Below, piece by piece: positions 21,922 through 32,432 of a DNA stretch of 64,000 nucleotides. Source of the DNA: Gracilariopsis chorda (lineage: Eukaryota; Rhodophyta; Florideophyceae; Gracilariales; Gracilariaceae); the NCBI GenBank assembly GCA_003194525.1, contig NBIV01000100.1, forward strand, positions 124,001-188,000, read 5' to 3'. Position 1 is the stretch's first letter; every line of letters begins with the position of its first letter. Both the position numbers and the translations under genes were made by a program. The notes under the pieces were generated by a model that saw nothing but the letters and a program-made list of their open reading frames with translations, ran no database searches and had not been told where the DNA came from.

Positions 21922-23592
21922 ATGAACATCAACAACAACCAGCCTCCAAGACCGACTCCAGCCGGGAACTTCACAACCGGTTTCCGGTCAGTACCCCTGC
22001 CACAAGGGAGGCGAACTCCTGCACAGCTGGCCAACATTGGCACAGCTACCCAGCATGGGTTCCAACTTCCACCAGCGGTGGCTCCTTCCAGACTGATCCC
22101 AGCGGCGACTTGGCCTTCTTATAACGCAATTGTAGGGTTAGATCTGATGAATCGGAGTCACGCCTCTCGGCTCCGACTTGCGCCGTGGTTTCATCCCATC
22201 GCTGCCCTCAAAGAGGATTTGGTTGCGGCCTACGCGGATGGTTCCGGTACTTTGCCCGCGGATCTACCAAGCCTCGTCACCTCGTTGTGGGACTGGCGGC
22301 ATCGAATCGTCATCCTAGTGCACCATATCCGACGAAACTCGGGAGAATCCGCGACTGCGGCTCATGGGGCGCTGGTGCGGATTGCGTATCAACGGCAGAG
22401 CCGTGCGCCTTTCGAATTCCGGGTGGCTACCAGCTTTGGCTTCGACGTCAGCCTATTCTGCATGCGCGGTGAAATCGGTTACGGCGAACGCCTGGCCAGC
22501 CTCGAAACCCTCGCGTGGAGGAACCTTCCCGCTGCGCAGCAAGAAGCCCTGTGTTGGGAACGACCGATACTTCGGGCTGAATTCCGGTACCTTTCCCGGC
22601 AGTTCCGGTCCAACTTCCTCCAAAACTTCATCCATCATGAACGGCGCTGGCGATTCCGATTCGGGTACTTTGTCGCGTATCAAAACGTGGATATTGAGCG
22701 GATTGCTCCGCCTCACCAACACGGTCCGTACGTCGCACTCCCCAGGTGGTGGAGGTTCCATGAAGCCTGCCAGGGTTGCTACGTTGAACTCCCGCCGGCA
22801 TTCACGTACCTCGGTTTCTTTTTGATTCAGGATCCCCGGTCGGGGCTTTGGTCGGTAATCGTAACCGAGTGGGCTGCCCGCACTGCGGCGTATATCCTTG
22901 CTGAGGTTTATGACCAGTATCGACTGTGGTTCATCCAACCGCGTGTGCGGGCCGCTATCCCCAATCTGGACCTCAGCGTCCCCCTTGGGGGTATTGCCAA
23001 TAATGAACAAGTACTCCAATTTCTTGGTTTGATCGACAGTATTGACTAGCGCGAGGTCCCGCTGGAACAGAGCGGTCGGCTTGACGGCAGCGGTGGCGGT
23101 ACCGGTGGTCCGGGTCTTGGAGGGAACACCGCCCTTGGGGAGGATTTCATCTACTTCGATCCGTGGGAGTTCCGAGAGATTTCCTCCGAGGTGGCGAGGG
23201 AACTCCACGACGCACCGCGGCACGTGCCGGACGACCACCCGATTGCGTACGTCGATTCCGATGATTACTACCGCGCGTATAGCGGCGATGACCTGATGGT
23301 CGATAACGAACCCGAAGAGCCGAGGGACATGAAACTAGACGTTGCCGACATGGTCGTAGACGAATCCCCCGAGGGGGTGCTTCCGATTCCCAGTCCTCTG
23401 ACGGCAAGTGCCGGGCCTTCACTCCCCAGCGGGGATACAGTCATTGAAAGCGATATCATTGCCCGCTTCCTCCGCGGAGCGGGTTTAAGCGCTGCAGAGG
23501 TTTCGGGTGACGTCACCGCGATAGCGGATGCCTTGGCTTACCGCTTTGCGGGTGGTCACGCCCCGGACGATGTTGAGGGGTCGAACCTCTAA
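21922..23592 (+). CDS. Antisense ORF in gypsy C1 (unknown function, one in-frame amber)
   Basis: From the ATG at 21922 the frame is open for 375 codons to a TAG at 23047. It then continues open in the same frame for 181 more codons to a TAA after GSNL at 23590, giving 557 codon positions with a single interruption. Residues 1-60 are Pro/Gln/Thr-rich. Residues 60-375 look like a folded protein rich in Trp, Phe, Tyr and Arg (WDWRHRIVILVHHIRR, RFRFGYFVAYQN). The part after the amber has a Gly-rich linker (GGGTGGPGLGGN) and an acidic stretch (DSDDYYRAYSGDD). No zinc knuckle, transmembrane segment or known catalytic motif is seen. It runs opposite to gag-pol and starts ~200 bp inside the 3' LTR purine tract. 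The product is not recognised; an antisense accessory ORF or the gag of a second, oppositely nested element are both possible. Confidence 0.6.
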
Positions 23593-23713
23593 TCCAGTAT
23601 CCTGGTCTCTTTCCCTGGCTTAGCCACTAATGTAGCTTAGCATCACACAGGAGTGCGAGGCTCCTGAGTAAACTTTCTCGTTTAGAACGGCGTTTTCTCT
23701 TTCATTCCCGTCC

Positions 23714-24195
23714 TTGACGCAGTCCATACAAAAAGAGGGTGTACTCCTTCTTTCCTACCTTCCCCGGCTTCGCGGCGTTTTTATCCCACGTGGGCGTTGC
23801 GCAGCGTACTTGGATTTGCGGTACCCGGGCTGCGGGGATATTGGACCACCTTCGAACGAGGGAGGTATTCGATGGGTTCCATGGTGTCCCAGCTTGGGTC
23901 ATATCCGTACCAACGGACGCGGTATCTTAAAATGCCTTCTTGATTTCCAGGCATGCCCTACGATTTGGTCAATCACAAACTCTTGTTTGTATACCTGCCG
24001 GCCTTGCTGTGTTATGATGACCTCGCTTGTCAGGGGTTGCCCGATGGACCGGATATTTCCCCTCAGGGGTACGTCAGGATGCAACGTGCCGGCTTCGCTC
24101 GGAGGATGCGGCGCAGAGTGCGGAATAATATCCCTCAATTGGGTGTCTTCGTGGAACGGTTGCTGCGTACCGCGGTAGTTGGGTCATACCGCTAG
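23714..24195 (+). pseudogene. Second antisense ORF of C1, possibly frameshifted or spliced
   Basis: Frames at 23739-23930 (TWICGTRAAGILDHL, FDGFHGVPAWVI) and 23953-24195 (LVNHKLLFVYLPALLCYDDL, ARRMRRRVRNNIPQLGVF) read as two halves of one protein joined by a frame change near 23930-23950. A GT...TTGATTTCCAG pair there could also be a ~43-nt intron; this is speculative. The first half has no ATG start. It lies 120 bp after the longer antisense ORF on the same strand. Function unknown. Confidence 0.35.
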
Positions 24196-24879
24196 TTTGC
24201 GGGGGTCCTCAGTCCCATGTTGACGGTATTCCGGTGTGAGCTTGCGGGTATCTTGCCGCTTTGGCGGAGTTGTGGAGGTTACTCCCTGGTGGGGCTTTCC
24301 GCGTCGCGCCATGATTGGTGCGGGGCGCACAATCTCCGTGCGTTCACGTGACTTCCACCGCATGTGGCTCTGGGCCACCTCCCTGCGTTCCGCCTCCCTT
24401 GGCTTGGGCCTTACACTGTCCGGCTGAGCCGCGCACTGCTGTGTTGTCACCCGGTATCCGGCGATTACTTCCGGTGCTCCGGTGTGTTGCATCAAACTCC
24501 CTGATGGGGCTTGGACAGCTGGCGCCGTGGAAACCCTGTTCGGGGACTTTGCCTCTAATTAAGGTGTGATGTCTTTCTCAAGAGGTGCATCATCCGGGAC
24601 GACCGGTTTAACCCTGGTGACGACGCCCGGTTTTTCCGAGACGCTCGGTATATTACCGAGATAGCGCAGAGACTCCGGCACTTCTATCTCCGAAGTTCGG
24701 ACAACATTCCTGTTATGAACGGTTCTCAAGTCCGGGGTAGAGCCAGGGACTTGAGTTGCAAGATGTGTATTCCTGCCTTCCTCCCTCAAGAGGGTCTTTT
24801 CAGTTTCCAGCGTTGCTGGTTTTCCAAGGCGTGCGTGCAATCTGTGGGCGAGCTTCGACCAACCAAACGAGGTAGCCTT
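24196..24879 (-). other. Unassigned 3' part of C1
   Basis: On the minus strand, sequence downstream of DPFCMRIRARLNGGEDLSF (the usual segment between RNase H and integrase) should hold integrase. No HHCC finger or D,D-35-E core is seen. Open stretches such as RTSEIEVPESLRYLGN have no recognised domain. The integrase core appears deleted or replaced. Confidence 0.5.
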
Positions 24880-27578
24880 TATCGTTCACCTCGAACGAGA
24901 GGTCTTCGCCACCGTTTAAACGGGCGCGAATCCTCATACAGAAGGGGTCACCGAATTGTTCTAGGATCAATTATTCCGGTGAAACCGGTACAAAACTTCC
25001 TGGTAAGGGGTTCTCAGGGGTCTCGTGGGATGCGAATAAGTTGTCAAAGTCAATATCTTCATCCCAGTCTTCTGGCCATTCCTCAAATTTCCACTCCGGG
25101 TCATCCGGTTCTTCAGCCATGAAGCATGGAATGTCGTCATCCTCCGTTAGTAGTGCTTCCCAATTTTTGGGTAAACGCGACAAAGTGTCGGCCTGGGTAT
25201 TGAGCGCCCCCTTTTTATATATGACTTGGAAGTAATATTCCGCAAGGCGGAGTCTCCAGTGCATGAGGCGGCCCGAGGGATCGGATATGTTCATTAACCA
25301 CCTCAACGAAGAATGATCCGTGTATACGGTTAACTGAACTCCCATAAGATAGGGGCGTAGGGTAGAAAGCGCCCACACGACGGCGAGACACTCTTTCTAC
25401 GACACAGAGTAATTCCGCTCGTGGACATTGAGCGAGCGTGACCAATAACCAATTGGCCTTCGGTCCCCCTCTGGGGTGGTTTGGAAAAGAGCACAACCAA
25501 ATTGGTAGTTGCTCGAGTCCGTGTCCACGAAGTACGGGAGTCCCAGTTTGGGTAGAGATAAGATAGGTGCTGACGTGACAGCCTCCTTTAAGGAGTTAAA
25601 GGGTTCCGATTGCTCGGGCGTGAATTATACCAATTGTGGGGGATTTCCTTTGCGTAACCCCGCCTTCAACGGTGCCACGATATCCGAAAAGTTCGGGATA
25701 AACCGTCGGTAGACGTTTACCAGCCCTAAAAAGGAGCAGAGTTCCGTTTGAGTGCGGGGTTCCTTAGCCCCAACGAGGGACTTGACTGGAGCCTTCTCGA
25801 TCATTAACCGTCCCGTACGGATGATATGTCCCAGATACTTGACACTATCTGTGAAGAACTCGCACTTCCTCAACTTGAGGGTAATTCCCGCATCGCGGAG
25901 CACCATCAGAACATCCCTGACATGGGTGAGATGGTCGTCCAAATTATTGGAGAAGATGATAATATCATCCAGGGTGGACCAGGCAGCTCCGCCACTTGAA
26001 GCAGTTCAGTAGAATATCTATTGCACGCTGAAAGGTGGCGGGAGCGTTGGTCAAACCAAACGGCATCCGCTTGAAGCGGTACAATCCTGCGTGGCAGGTG
26101 AACGCGGTCTTATCGCGATCCTCCTCTCTAACAGGGACCTGCCAATAACCCCAATTGGCGTCCAAAGCCGTGAATACGGTAGCATCTCCAAGGTAGTCGA
26201 TGCACTCGTCCATACGAGGGATGGGATATGTTTCCCTAACAGTCACGGCATTGAGCCGGCGATAGTTGACACAGAACCTCCAGGTTCCGTCGGCCTTCAA
26301 AACCAGTACAACTGGGGATGCCCAGGGTGATTGAGCGCGCTCTATCACACCTGCGCGGAGCATTTTATCCACTTGAGACTGCTCCTGTTCCCGAGCGTTC
26401 GGTCCTGCCCTGTAAGGGGGTTGTGCCATCGGATGTGCACCCGGTAACAAATCTATCCGGTGTTCCGTAGCATTAATCTCGCCGAGCGAGCCATCCCACA
26501 TCGTGGTAGATTCCCGTAGTATTGTACGGCGTTTATCGCGGTGTGACTTCGGCACATGGCCGAGGTCTATAGCTTCGAGTGCCTGCCTTTATGGGGTCCA
26601 CTCGGTCAGAACGCGCTGTAACATTGTCCTGTGATACAGGTGTGGCCGTCGGTTTCGAGTAATTTGGGTTGTTAGACGTTAAAACAACGGTTTCCTCTCC
26701 CTTCTTTGACGATAGTTCGTCAGTAGTGGGGGTGGCTTCCTCAGAAGAGGCGGCAATTCCAAGATCATCGGCGGTCATCATCCTCGTCGGGAGCATCCCA
26801 AGGGGGTGTGGAGTGACGCTTCCAATTACTTGGTTCGTTACCAGATGCTGGGGGCGTTGGCCAAGATTGGGAACGAGTATCCGAAAAGGAGCGTCTGGGG
26901 TAACGTGAACAGTTCCGTTCGCCAGCGCGAGCTGGTATTTCTCGTATAACGAGGACAGAGGTTGAATAACCCGAAGACCGTGTTGACGGTTATTGACTTG
27001 CACCCAGACTTGGGACTCAGGCGGTATAGAAACCGAGGCTGCGACTCGAAGTTCGATGGACTCGCGAGACGCGGGCGGTGGATCCTGCGCAGCAGGTAGT
27101 GGGACTTGCTTTTGCGAAGCCGCTTCAGCGGGCGACGGACGATCGGGACTGACGATCCGTCGTCGAGTTCCACAAGCCTAAGGCGGGGCCTGATTGCATC
27201 GAGAAATCTGTCGCAGTAATCACACCCCAGTATGACTGGAGCGGCCAATGACCGACAAACAATAAAGTCGAGCTTCACCACGGAGGTGCCCAACCGCACG
27301 ACTAAGTCGACGGTACCCACCGTTTTAAACGGATTGTTATTCGCACCTGCGACGTCGGGAACCGTTTCGGAACGGATAGGAGACCGCACCTGTGGGGTTA
27401 GCAATGATTCCACGATGAAGTTGGGGCCTGCACCTGTGTCCAGGACTGTTGGAAATCTCACCATAAAATAGGTGTCAAGGCCAAGGTCGGCGTAAACCTT
27501 GTAGTTGCGCTTGGCCATGACCAAGACTCTATCCGGGATCCGGGGGTTTTCACTCCGTATCCACGGGCGACGCAGCAC
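24880..27578 (-). pseudogene. C1 pol remnant (protease, RT, RNase H)
   Basis: Reads a retropepsin-like VLDTGAGPNFIVE near 27445, RT with WASPVVLVLKADGTWRF near 26310, ALDANWGYWQVP near 26150 and FGLTNAPATFQRAID near 26040, then, after a frameshift, LDDIIIFSNN near 25950. RNase H follows with VDTDSSNYQIG near 25510, and LTVYTDHSSLRWL and NTQADTLSRL near 25190-25340. Frameshifts lie near 27070, 25960, 25620 and 25390, and the RT box has lost its Tyr (TLDD). C2 has the same protein text up to its RNase H. Confidence 0.88.
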
Positions 27579-27713
27579 AGAAAGGTTTGCAGAGTCCGCG
27601 TCTGCGGTGTCCTTCCTTTGAAAGGATTTTCACCGGGGAGCGAGGCGGCGACGCCTCGTGCGTCAACAGCCTCATCTATGAGGACGCCTCTCCCAAAGGG
27701 GAGACTTTCTCAG

Positions 27714-29115
27714 TTAGTTTTCCTGGGAGGTTCTCGCCGTAGGCGGTAGTCCAGTATCCTCGACCACGAGAGCTTCGTTCCGGGGGCCGGGGTTTTTATC
27801 CGCATAAGCGGTGGTTGCGTCGGACGTTTGCGTGACTTCCCGATTCGGGTGAATTGAAGCTAACCACGCACGCAGGATATGTGGCAAGGCATGCGAGAAG
27901 TCCGTTATAGCACGGAGGTAGGAAGCCGTCGGAACGGAACGCTTCTCCTCTGGAGTGAGGGCCTCGTAATTTGCCACCACCTTGGCCATATCCTTCAGTG
28001 AGCAAAGACACTGAGGGGATGTATGGCCATGGGTATAGCAAAATTGGCAAATTAGAGCCAACACGGTGACGAGCCGGTTAATATCCCGAGCATCGGAGAA
28101 GCGTACCGCCGGGCGGGTGTCATTCCATCCAGGCCGTTGATAACTGGATCGGCCGTTCATAAACGGGACTCGTGGCGGCTGAACGCGATTGTTCCCCACG
28201 TACAATACGGGGTTGTGTTGCGCCGTTTCGAACGTGTCCTCCGTCGTTGAAGGTAAGTCCGTGGTTGGAATAGACACACCATCTCCCTGTGCAAAATGCA
28301 CGGTGTCGTATCCCTGTTGGGGGGTTCTATCAGCAAAGAGCGAGGGCGGTGAGGAGTCACTCTCCAGCAACAACGCCTTGGCAGGCCTAGACCGAGGATT
28401 CGGCGTTCTTACACGAAGTGCTTCCCCTTCCGCTTGAGCTTGTTGAACAAGCTCGAGGTAGGTGATCCTCTGCTTGTCCTCGCGGTAAGGAGTGACAAAA
28501 CTCCGGATTGCCGGGTCAAGGCCATCGATGAAAATGGTATAACGTTCCTCTGCGGGGTATACATTCCCACAACGGTGGAAGGCCTTGTTAAGGCGCACCG
28601 AGTAATCGGTTTCAATCTCGCCTGAGCGCTGACGAGTATCTCAAAAAGTGAGGATTGCCTCCTGAATGGCGGTATTGGTGGCATAGGAGCGCAATAAATA
28701 ATGCATCGCCTCCGGCCAGCAGGTTGCTCCTCCCTCTGCGGCACGAGATGATCCTCTGACAGAGGTGTACTGGTCCTCTGCCACTCCCCGTAAGAAATAC
28801 GGTTATGCCAAATAGGCTTGTCCCTCATTCATTCCGAGGATATCGGCTTCCGCTACAAAGCGGGAAAGAAAGTCCAACACCATAATTGGGTCTTTTCCAG
28901 TAAAATACTGGTTACGCAGTGAGAGTTGCATACGTTTTATGCACTCTTTCACCTTCCCCGTGCCACGGGGTGTACGTCCTAAAGAGAAATCTTCGAGCCG
29001 GTAGAACCGGTAGGACAATAGGTTCCGATACAACGGGTTCGTCGGTTTTAATTCCCTGAGGCCAGGGTGCCTTTTCCCCTTGCTGCGGGTCCGAGTCCCA
29101 CCTTTGTAGTGCACG
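27714..29115 (-). pseudogene. C1 gag remnant (CCHC type)
   Basis: Two overlapping frames with a shift near 28600-28800 match C2 gag from the GG.R.RSKG.RH.GL motif onward. They share NQYFTG.DPI.VLDFL and FIDGLDPAI. The zinc knuckle CQFCYTHGHTSPQC (C-X2-C-X4-H-X4-C, near 28025) is intact, and the frame reads through to TSQEN and a stop at 27714. The N-terminal coiled-coil-like part seen in C2 is absent. Confidence 0.88.
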
Positions 29116-29189
29116 CCCTTCTCAAGGGGGGGGGGATTCCAGGCACTGGTTCATAATTTCCGATACATCGGGGATGGCACTTACTACAC

Positions 29190-29991
29190 TGTTATGAACA
29201 GGAGCAATGCAGCGACAGTGGGCATACACGTGGTGCACGGCATAGCCGGAATGCGCCGTGGCAACGGCTCGCTCACGTGTCACACGGGTGGTGGTACTGT
29301 AGTGGATACATGGTTAGAAATATTTTATTTATTTATTTATTTAGTTATTACACTGGGTAGTCTACTGTACTTAGTGCAGCGGCAACCGCCGCTGCACCTC
29401 AGTAAACTTCCCCAACAAGGGTGTTCCTGCTTAGAATCTTCCCGAAGAAGGGTGTCTAACCAAGGACTTGGCTCCGAACATTCACGCCTTCGGCGGTACT
29501 CGACTCCACCACGGAGAGGTATCCCGTTGCATACGGTTTGTTCGACCCCCTTGCTCGCTTAACAGAACCCATTTCTGGGATACCAGTCTACTCACAGTTG
29601 TGGCTTCGCCGTGTATATGGTTTCACCCGGCCCTGCGGATATCCATCGAGTCCCTCTTGTGACTCGCCCCCTTTTCCCTCACTTCCCTATTCCTTTTCCT
29701 TTTCCTTTTCCCCATTTTGGGTAGCCCCCGCTATCCGCGGCTCACACTGACTCATTGTCGTGTGCGCCACCGTTTGGACTCGTGCCTCCTACTTGGAGCA
29801 ATACACCGTGTAGACGGAGCTTCTCTGGTTTGCCAGCTACCCCTTCCTCCGCAAGTCGTGAAGGCTGACCTCGGCTTACAACCGACCTAGTCGTGTCATC
29901 CCTGGAAGGGCTCTGCTACTGCGTTCACCTCGTGAGAGGAAGATCCCGAACTTCTTCGTGGTGTTCTCCCGTCGCCGGGCATTGCACCACA
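29190..29991 (+). repeat. C2 5' LTR
   Basis: Begins TGTTATGAACAGG and ends GCACCACA. It contains an ATTT/TATT run at 29323-29342 and a CCTTTT run near 29695-29715. Boundaries are supported by comparison with the C1 3' LTR and by a TGG-starting primer site 4 bp beyond the end. Flanking TACAC (29185-29189) would be the target duplication, but no partner copy was found. Confidence 0.75.
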
Positions 29992-29994
29992 AAG

Positions 29995-30012
29995 TGGTCT
30001 CCCGACCTAGAA
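29995..30012 (+). other. C2 primer-binding site
   Basis: TGGTCTCCCGACCTAG follows the LTR after AAG. The TGG fits the CCA end of a tRNA primer; the tRNA species was not identified. Confidence 0.55.
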
Positions 30013-30094
30013 GTTTTAACCACTATCGTGTGTTGTTTCCTCTTTCGAGGCCTTTATCCAGAAGTTTCGGTTCTTTCCGTGTGGGCGGGTCATT

Positions 30095-32244
30095 ATGTCG
30101 AGGAAGCCCTCGGATGCCGAACCTGTAACCACTCGCATTCGCTCCCGCGACAGCGCTGTTCCCGGTGACCGGGTTGCTTCGAGAATCCCAATTCGGGCTG
30201 GCTCTACTCTTGCAACCAAGGCCCCACCTCGTCCTCCGAGTCGTCAACCGGAAGACCGGAATATTCCGCCAACCCTGTTGGACAACCTGTCTCCAGGTGC
30301 TGGATCGTCTACGGCTGTTCCCGCTGTACCGGTTCAATCCCCGACACCCGGGCAGGCTGACAACTCCCAGGTATCCCACCTGGAAGAGCAGCTTCGCGCC
30401 TTGCGCGCTGCTCACAACACCCTTGTGGGGGGTTTACCTCTCTCCGAGGCGTAGTTGAGGCTCATCCTGTGAAGGATATAGCCGAGGACCTCCGCATTCT
30501 CCGGTTAGACGCCAACAAATTGTTGGAGTGCTTTGGTAGCCCTGCAGCCTTCGTGGAAGGAGTTGAAGACCGATTCAATCGGGTACGGAACCGTCTGGAG
30601 ACGTTGGAGCGAACCATTCACGTGGTACAGCCCCGTCCGGCGGAGCCGGTCATTGCCTCTCAGCGCGATGAGCGCAAGGGAGATCGAAAGCGCCGCAAAA
30701 AGGGGAAGTCGAAACCGAAGTATGGAACTGATTCGGACACGTCGACATCTTCGGATTCTGCACCGAGCCACTCGGATCCCTCCGATTCCTCGGATTCTGA
30801 ACCTGAAGGTGATCGCCGAGGGCGTTCTTCCCGCTCCAAGCGGTCTGATACCACCGCTGGTGGGATTCGCTCCCGTTCGAAGGGTAGAAGACATTCCGGT
30901 CTCAAGGAGTTGAAGCCAACCAACAACTTGTACCGGAAGCTTCTATCGTACCGATACTATCGGCTGGAAGACTCCTCACTGGAGCGTACCCCCCGTGGAA
31001 CGAGTAGAGTGAAAGACTGTATCAAACGGATGCAACTTTCACTCCGCAACCAGTACTTTACTGGAGAAGACCCCATTTTGGTTCTGGATTTCCTCGCACG
31101 CTACGTGGCGGAAGCCGATATTCTCGGAATGAACGAAGGCCAGGCCTACATTGCGCTGCCGTATTTCTTACGGGGAATCGCCGAGGACCAGTACAAGTCT
31201 GTGCGAGGGTCCTCGCGAGCCTCCGAAGGAGGAGTCACCTGCTGGCCTGAAGCAGTTCAATATTTGTTGCGCTCATACGCCACAAATACCGCCATTCAGT
31301 CGGCAATCCTCGCATTGCGAGATACTCGTCAACGCTCAGGTGAGCTCGAAACCGAATACTCGGTACGCCTGAATAAGGCTTTCCACCGTTGTGGTAATAT
31401 CTACCCCGCTGGGGAGCGTTGCACGATGTTCATCGATGGACTTGATCCGGCTATCAAGAGCCTCGTCGCCCGTCACCGGGAGGAGAAACGGAAGCTCACC
31501 TATCTCGAGATCGTACAGTTTGCTCGAGCTGAGGGTGATGCACTCCGCGCCCGTGCTCCTGCTGCCAGGTCTAAAGCCGCGAAAGCGTTGATGTTGGAGA
31601 ATAACTCCCCTTCTCTCTCGCTTATAGCGGACGACGCCCCTAAACAGGGATACGATAACGTTCAGGTTATGCAAGCCGACGGTCTGTCGGTTCCGACCAC
31701 GGAATTGCCGTCGACGACGGGGTCCACCCGTGAAACGTCTCAGGGTGACACGGTTTTATACGTAGGTAACAACCGCATGCAGGCACCTCGAGTTCCGTTT
31801 GCAAACGGCTTCACCCGTAATCAACGGCCTGGTTGGATTGACAACCGCAATGCGGGAAGGTTTGCTGATACTCGGAATGCAGAGCCGCGAAGCGGAGCAG
31901 TGCCTGTCATTTGCCATTTGTGCTATACGCACGGGCACACCTCACCACAGTGCCTCCTCTAATTGAGGGAGATGGCAAAAGTAGTCTCCAACTACGAGGC
32001 GCTCACTCCATTGGAGAAGAATTCCGTCCCGATGACGTCGTATCTCCGTGCGAAGACAGATTTTCCGAATGCTTTGGCTCAAACACCGCTTGCGCGGACT
32101 GTTCCGGCTTATCGGGGTAACGCTCGATCACTCGGCGATGCGGCCAACACCGTGAGAACGGAAGCTCCTGTTCAACGGGCGTCAGCTCTCGTTGTCGAGG
32201 AACCGGGGCAGCACCCCGTATCTACCCCTTCACAGGGAAACTAA
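30095..32244 (+). pseudogene. C2 gag (frameshift and one in-frame stop)
   Basis: ATG at 30095 opens a Pro/Arg-rich N-terminus with a coiled-coil-like LEEQLRALRAAHN, then stops at 30454. The continuation, KDIAEDLRILRLDANKLLE, is in the next frame from ~30472, so one frameshift lies near 30455-30468. A Lys/Ser/Asp-rich linker follows, then the capsid-like region (YFTGEDPILVLDFLARYV, FIDGLDPAIKSLV) and the zinc knuckle CHLCYTHGHTSPQC near 31913-31954. A TAA at 31960 interrupts the frame where C1 has a Ser codon, and the frame continues to 32244. Gag would coat and package the element RNA; this copy needs two repairs. Confidence 0.88.
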
Positions 32245-32432
32245 TCGAGGGAGTCTCCCCTTTGGGAGAGGCGTCCTCAGAGTTGAGGTTGACGACGCCC
32301 GAGGCGCCGCCGCCTCGCTCCCCGGTGAAAATCCTGACAAAGGAGGACACCGCTGACGCGGATTCGAAGCACCTTGGTGTTTTGCGTCGACCGTGAATAC
32401 GGGTAAGAAACAACCGGATCCCGGATAGAATC

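Larger units (their letters stand above)
20922..29115 (-). mobile_element. C1: Ty3/gypsy family-C element with antisense ORFs, 5' end lost
   Basis: Minus-strand element identified by homology to C2. Gag lies at 27714-29115 and lacks the first ~140 codons. Pro-RT-RNase H is at about 24880-27580. A 3.2-kb region follows that carries plus-strand ORFs, then a purine tract (21713-21724) and a 791-bp 3' LTR (20922-21712). No integrase core is recognisable after RNase H. The 5' LTR and leader are missing; homology ends next to a run of ten G (29126-29135), and 55 bp later the 5' LTR of C2 begins in the opposite direction. The 3' LTR ends inside the 5' LTR of copia-A, so C1 inserted there. Confidence 0.82.

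Noticed and set aside
22453-23238. 261-codon minus-strand open frame opposite the antisense ORF of C1
   Set aside because: It lies wholly inside the longer plus-strand frame, has no recognised motif, and its composition follows the complement of the plus-strand codons. Treated as a shadow.
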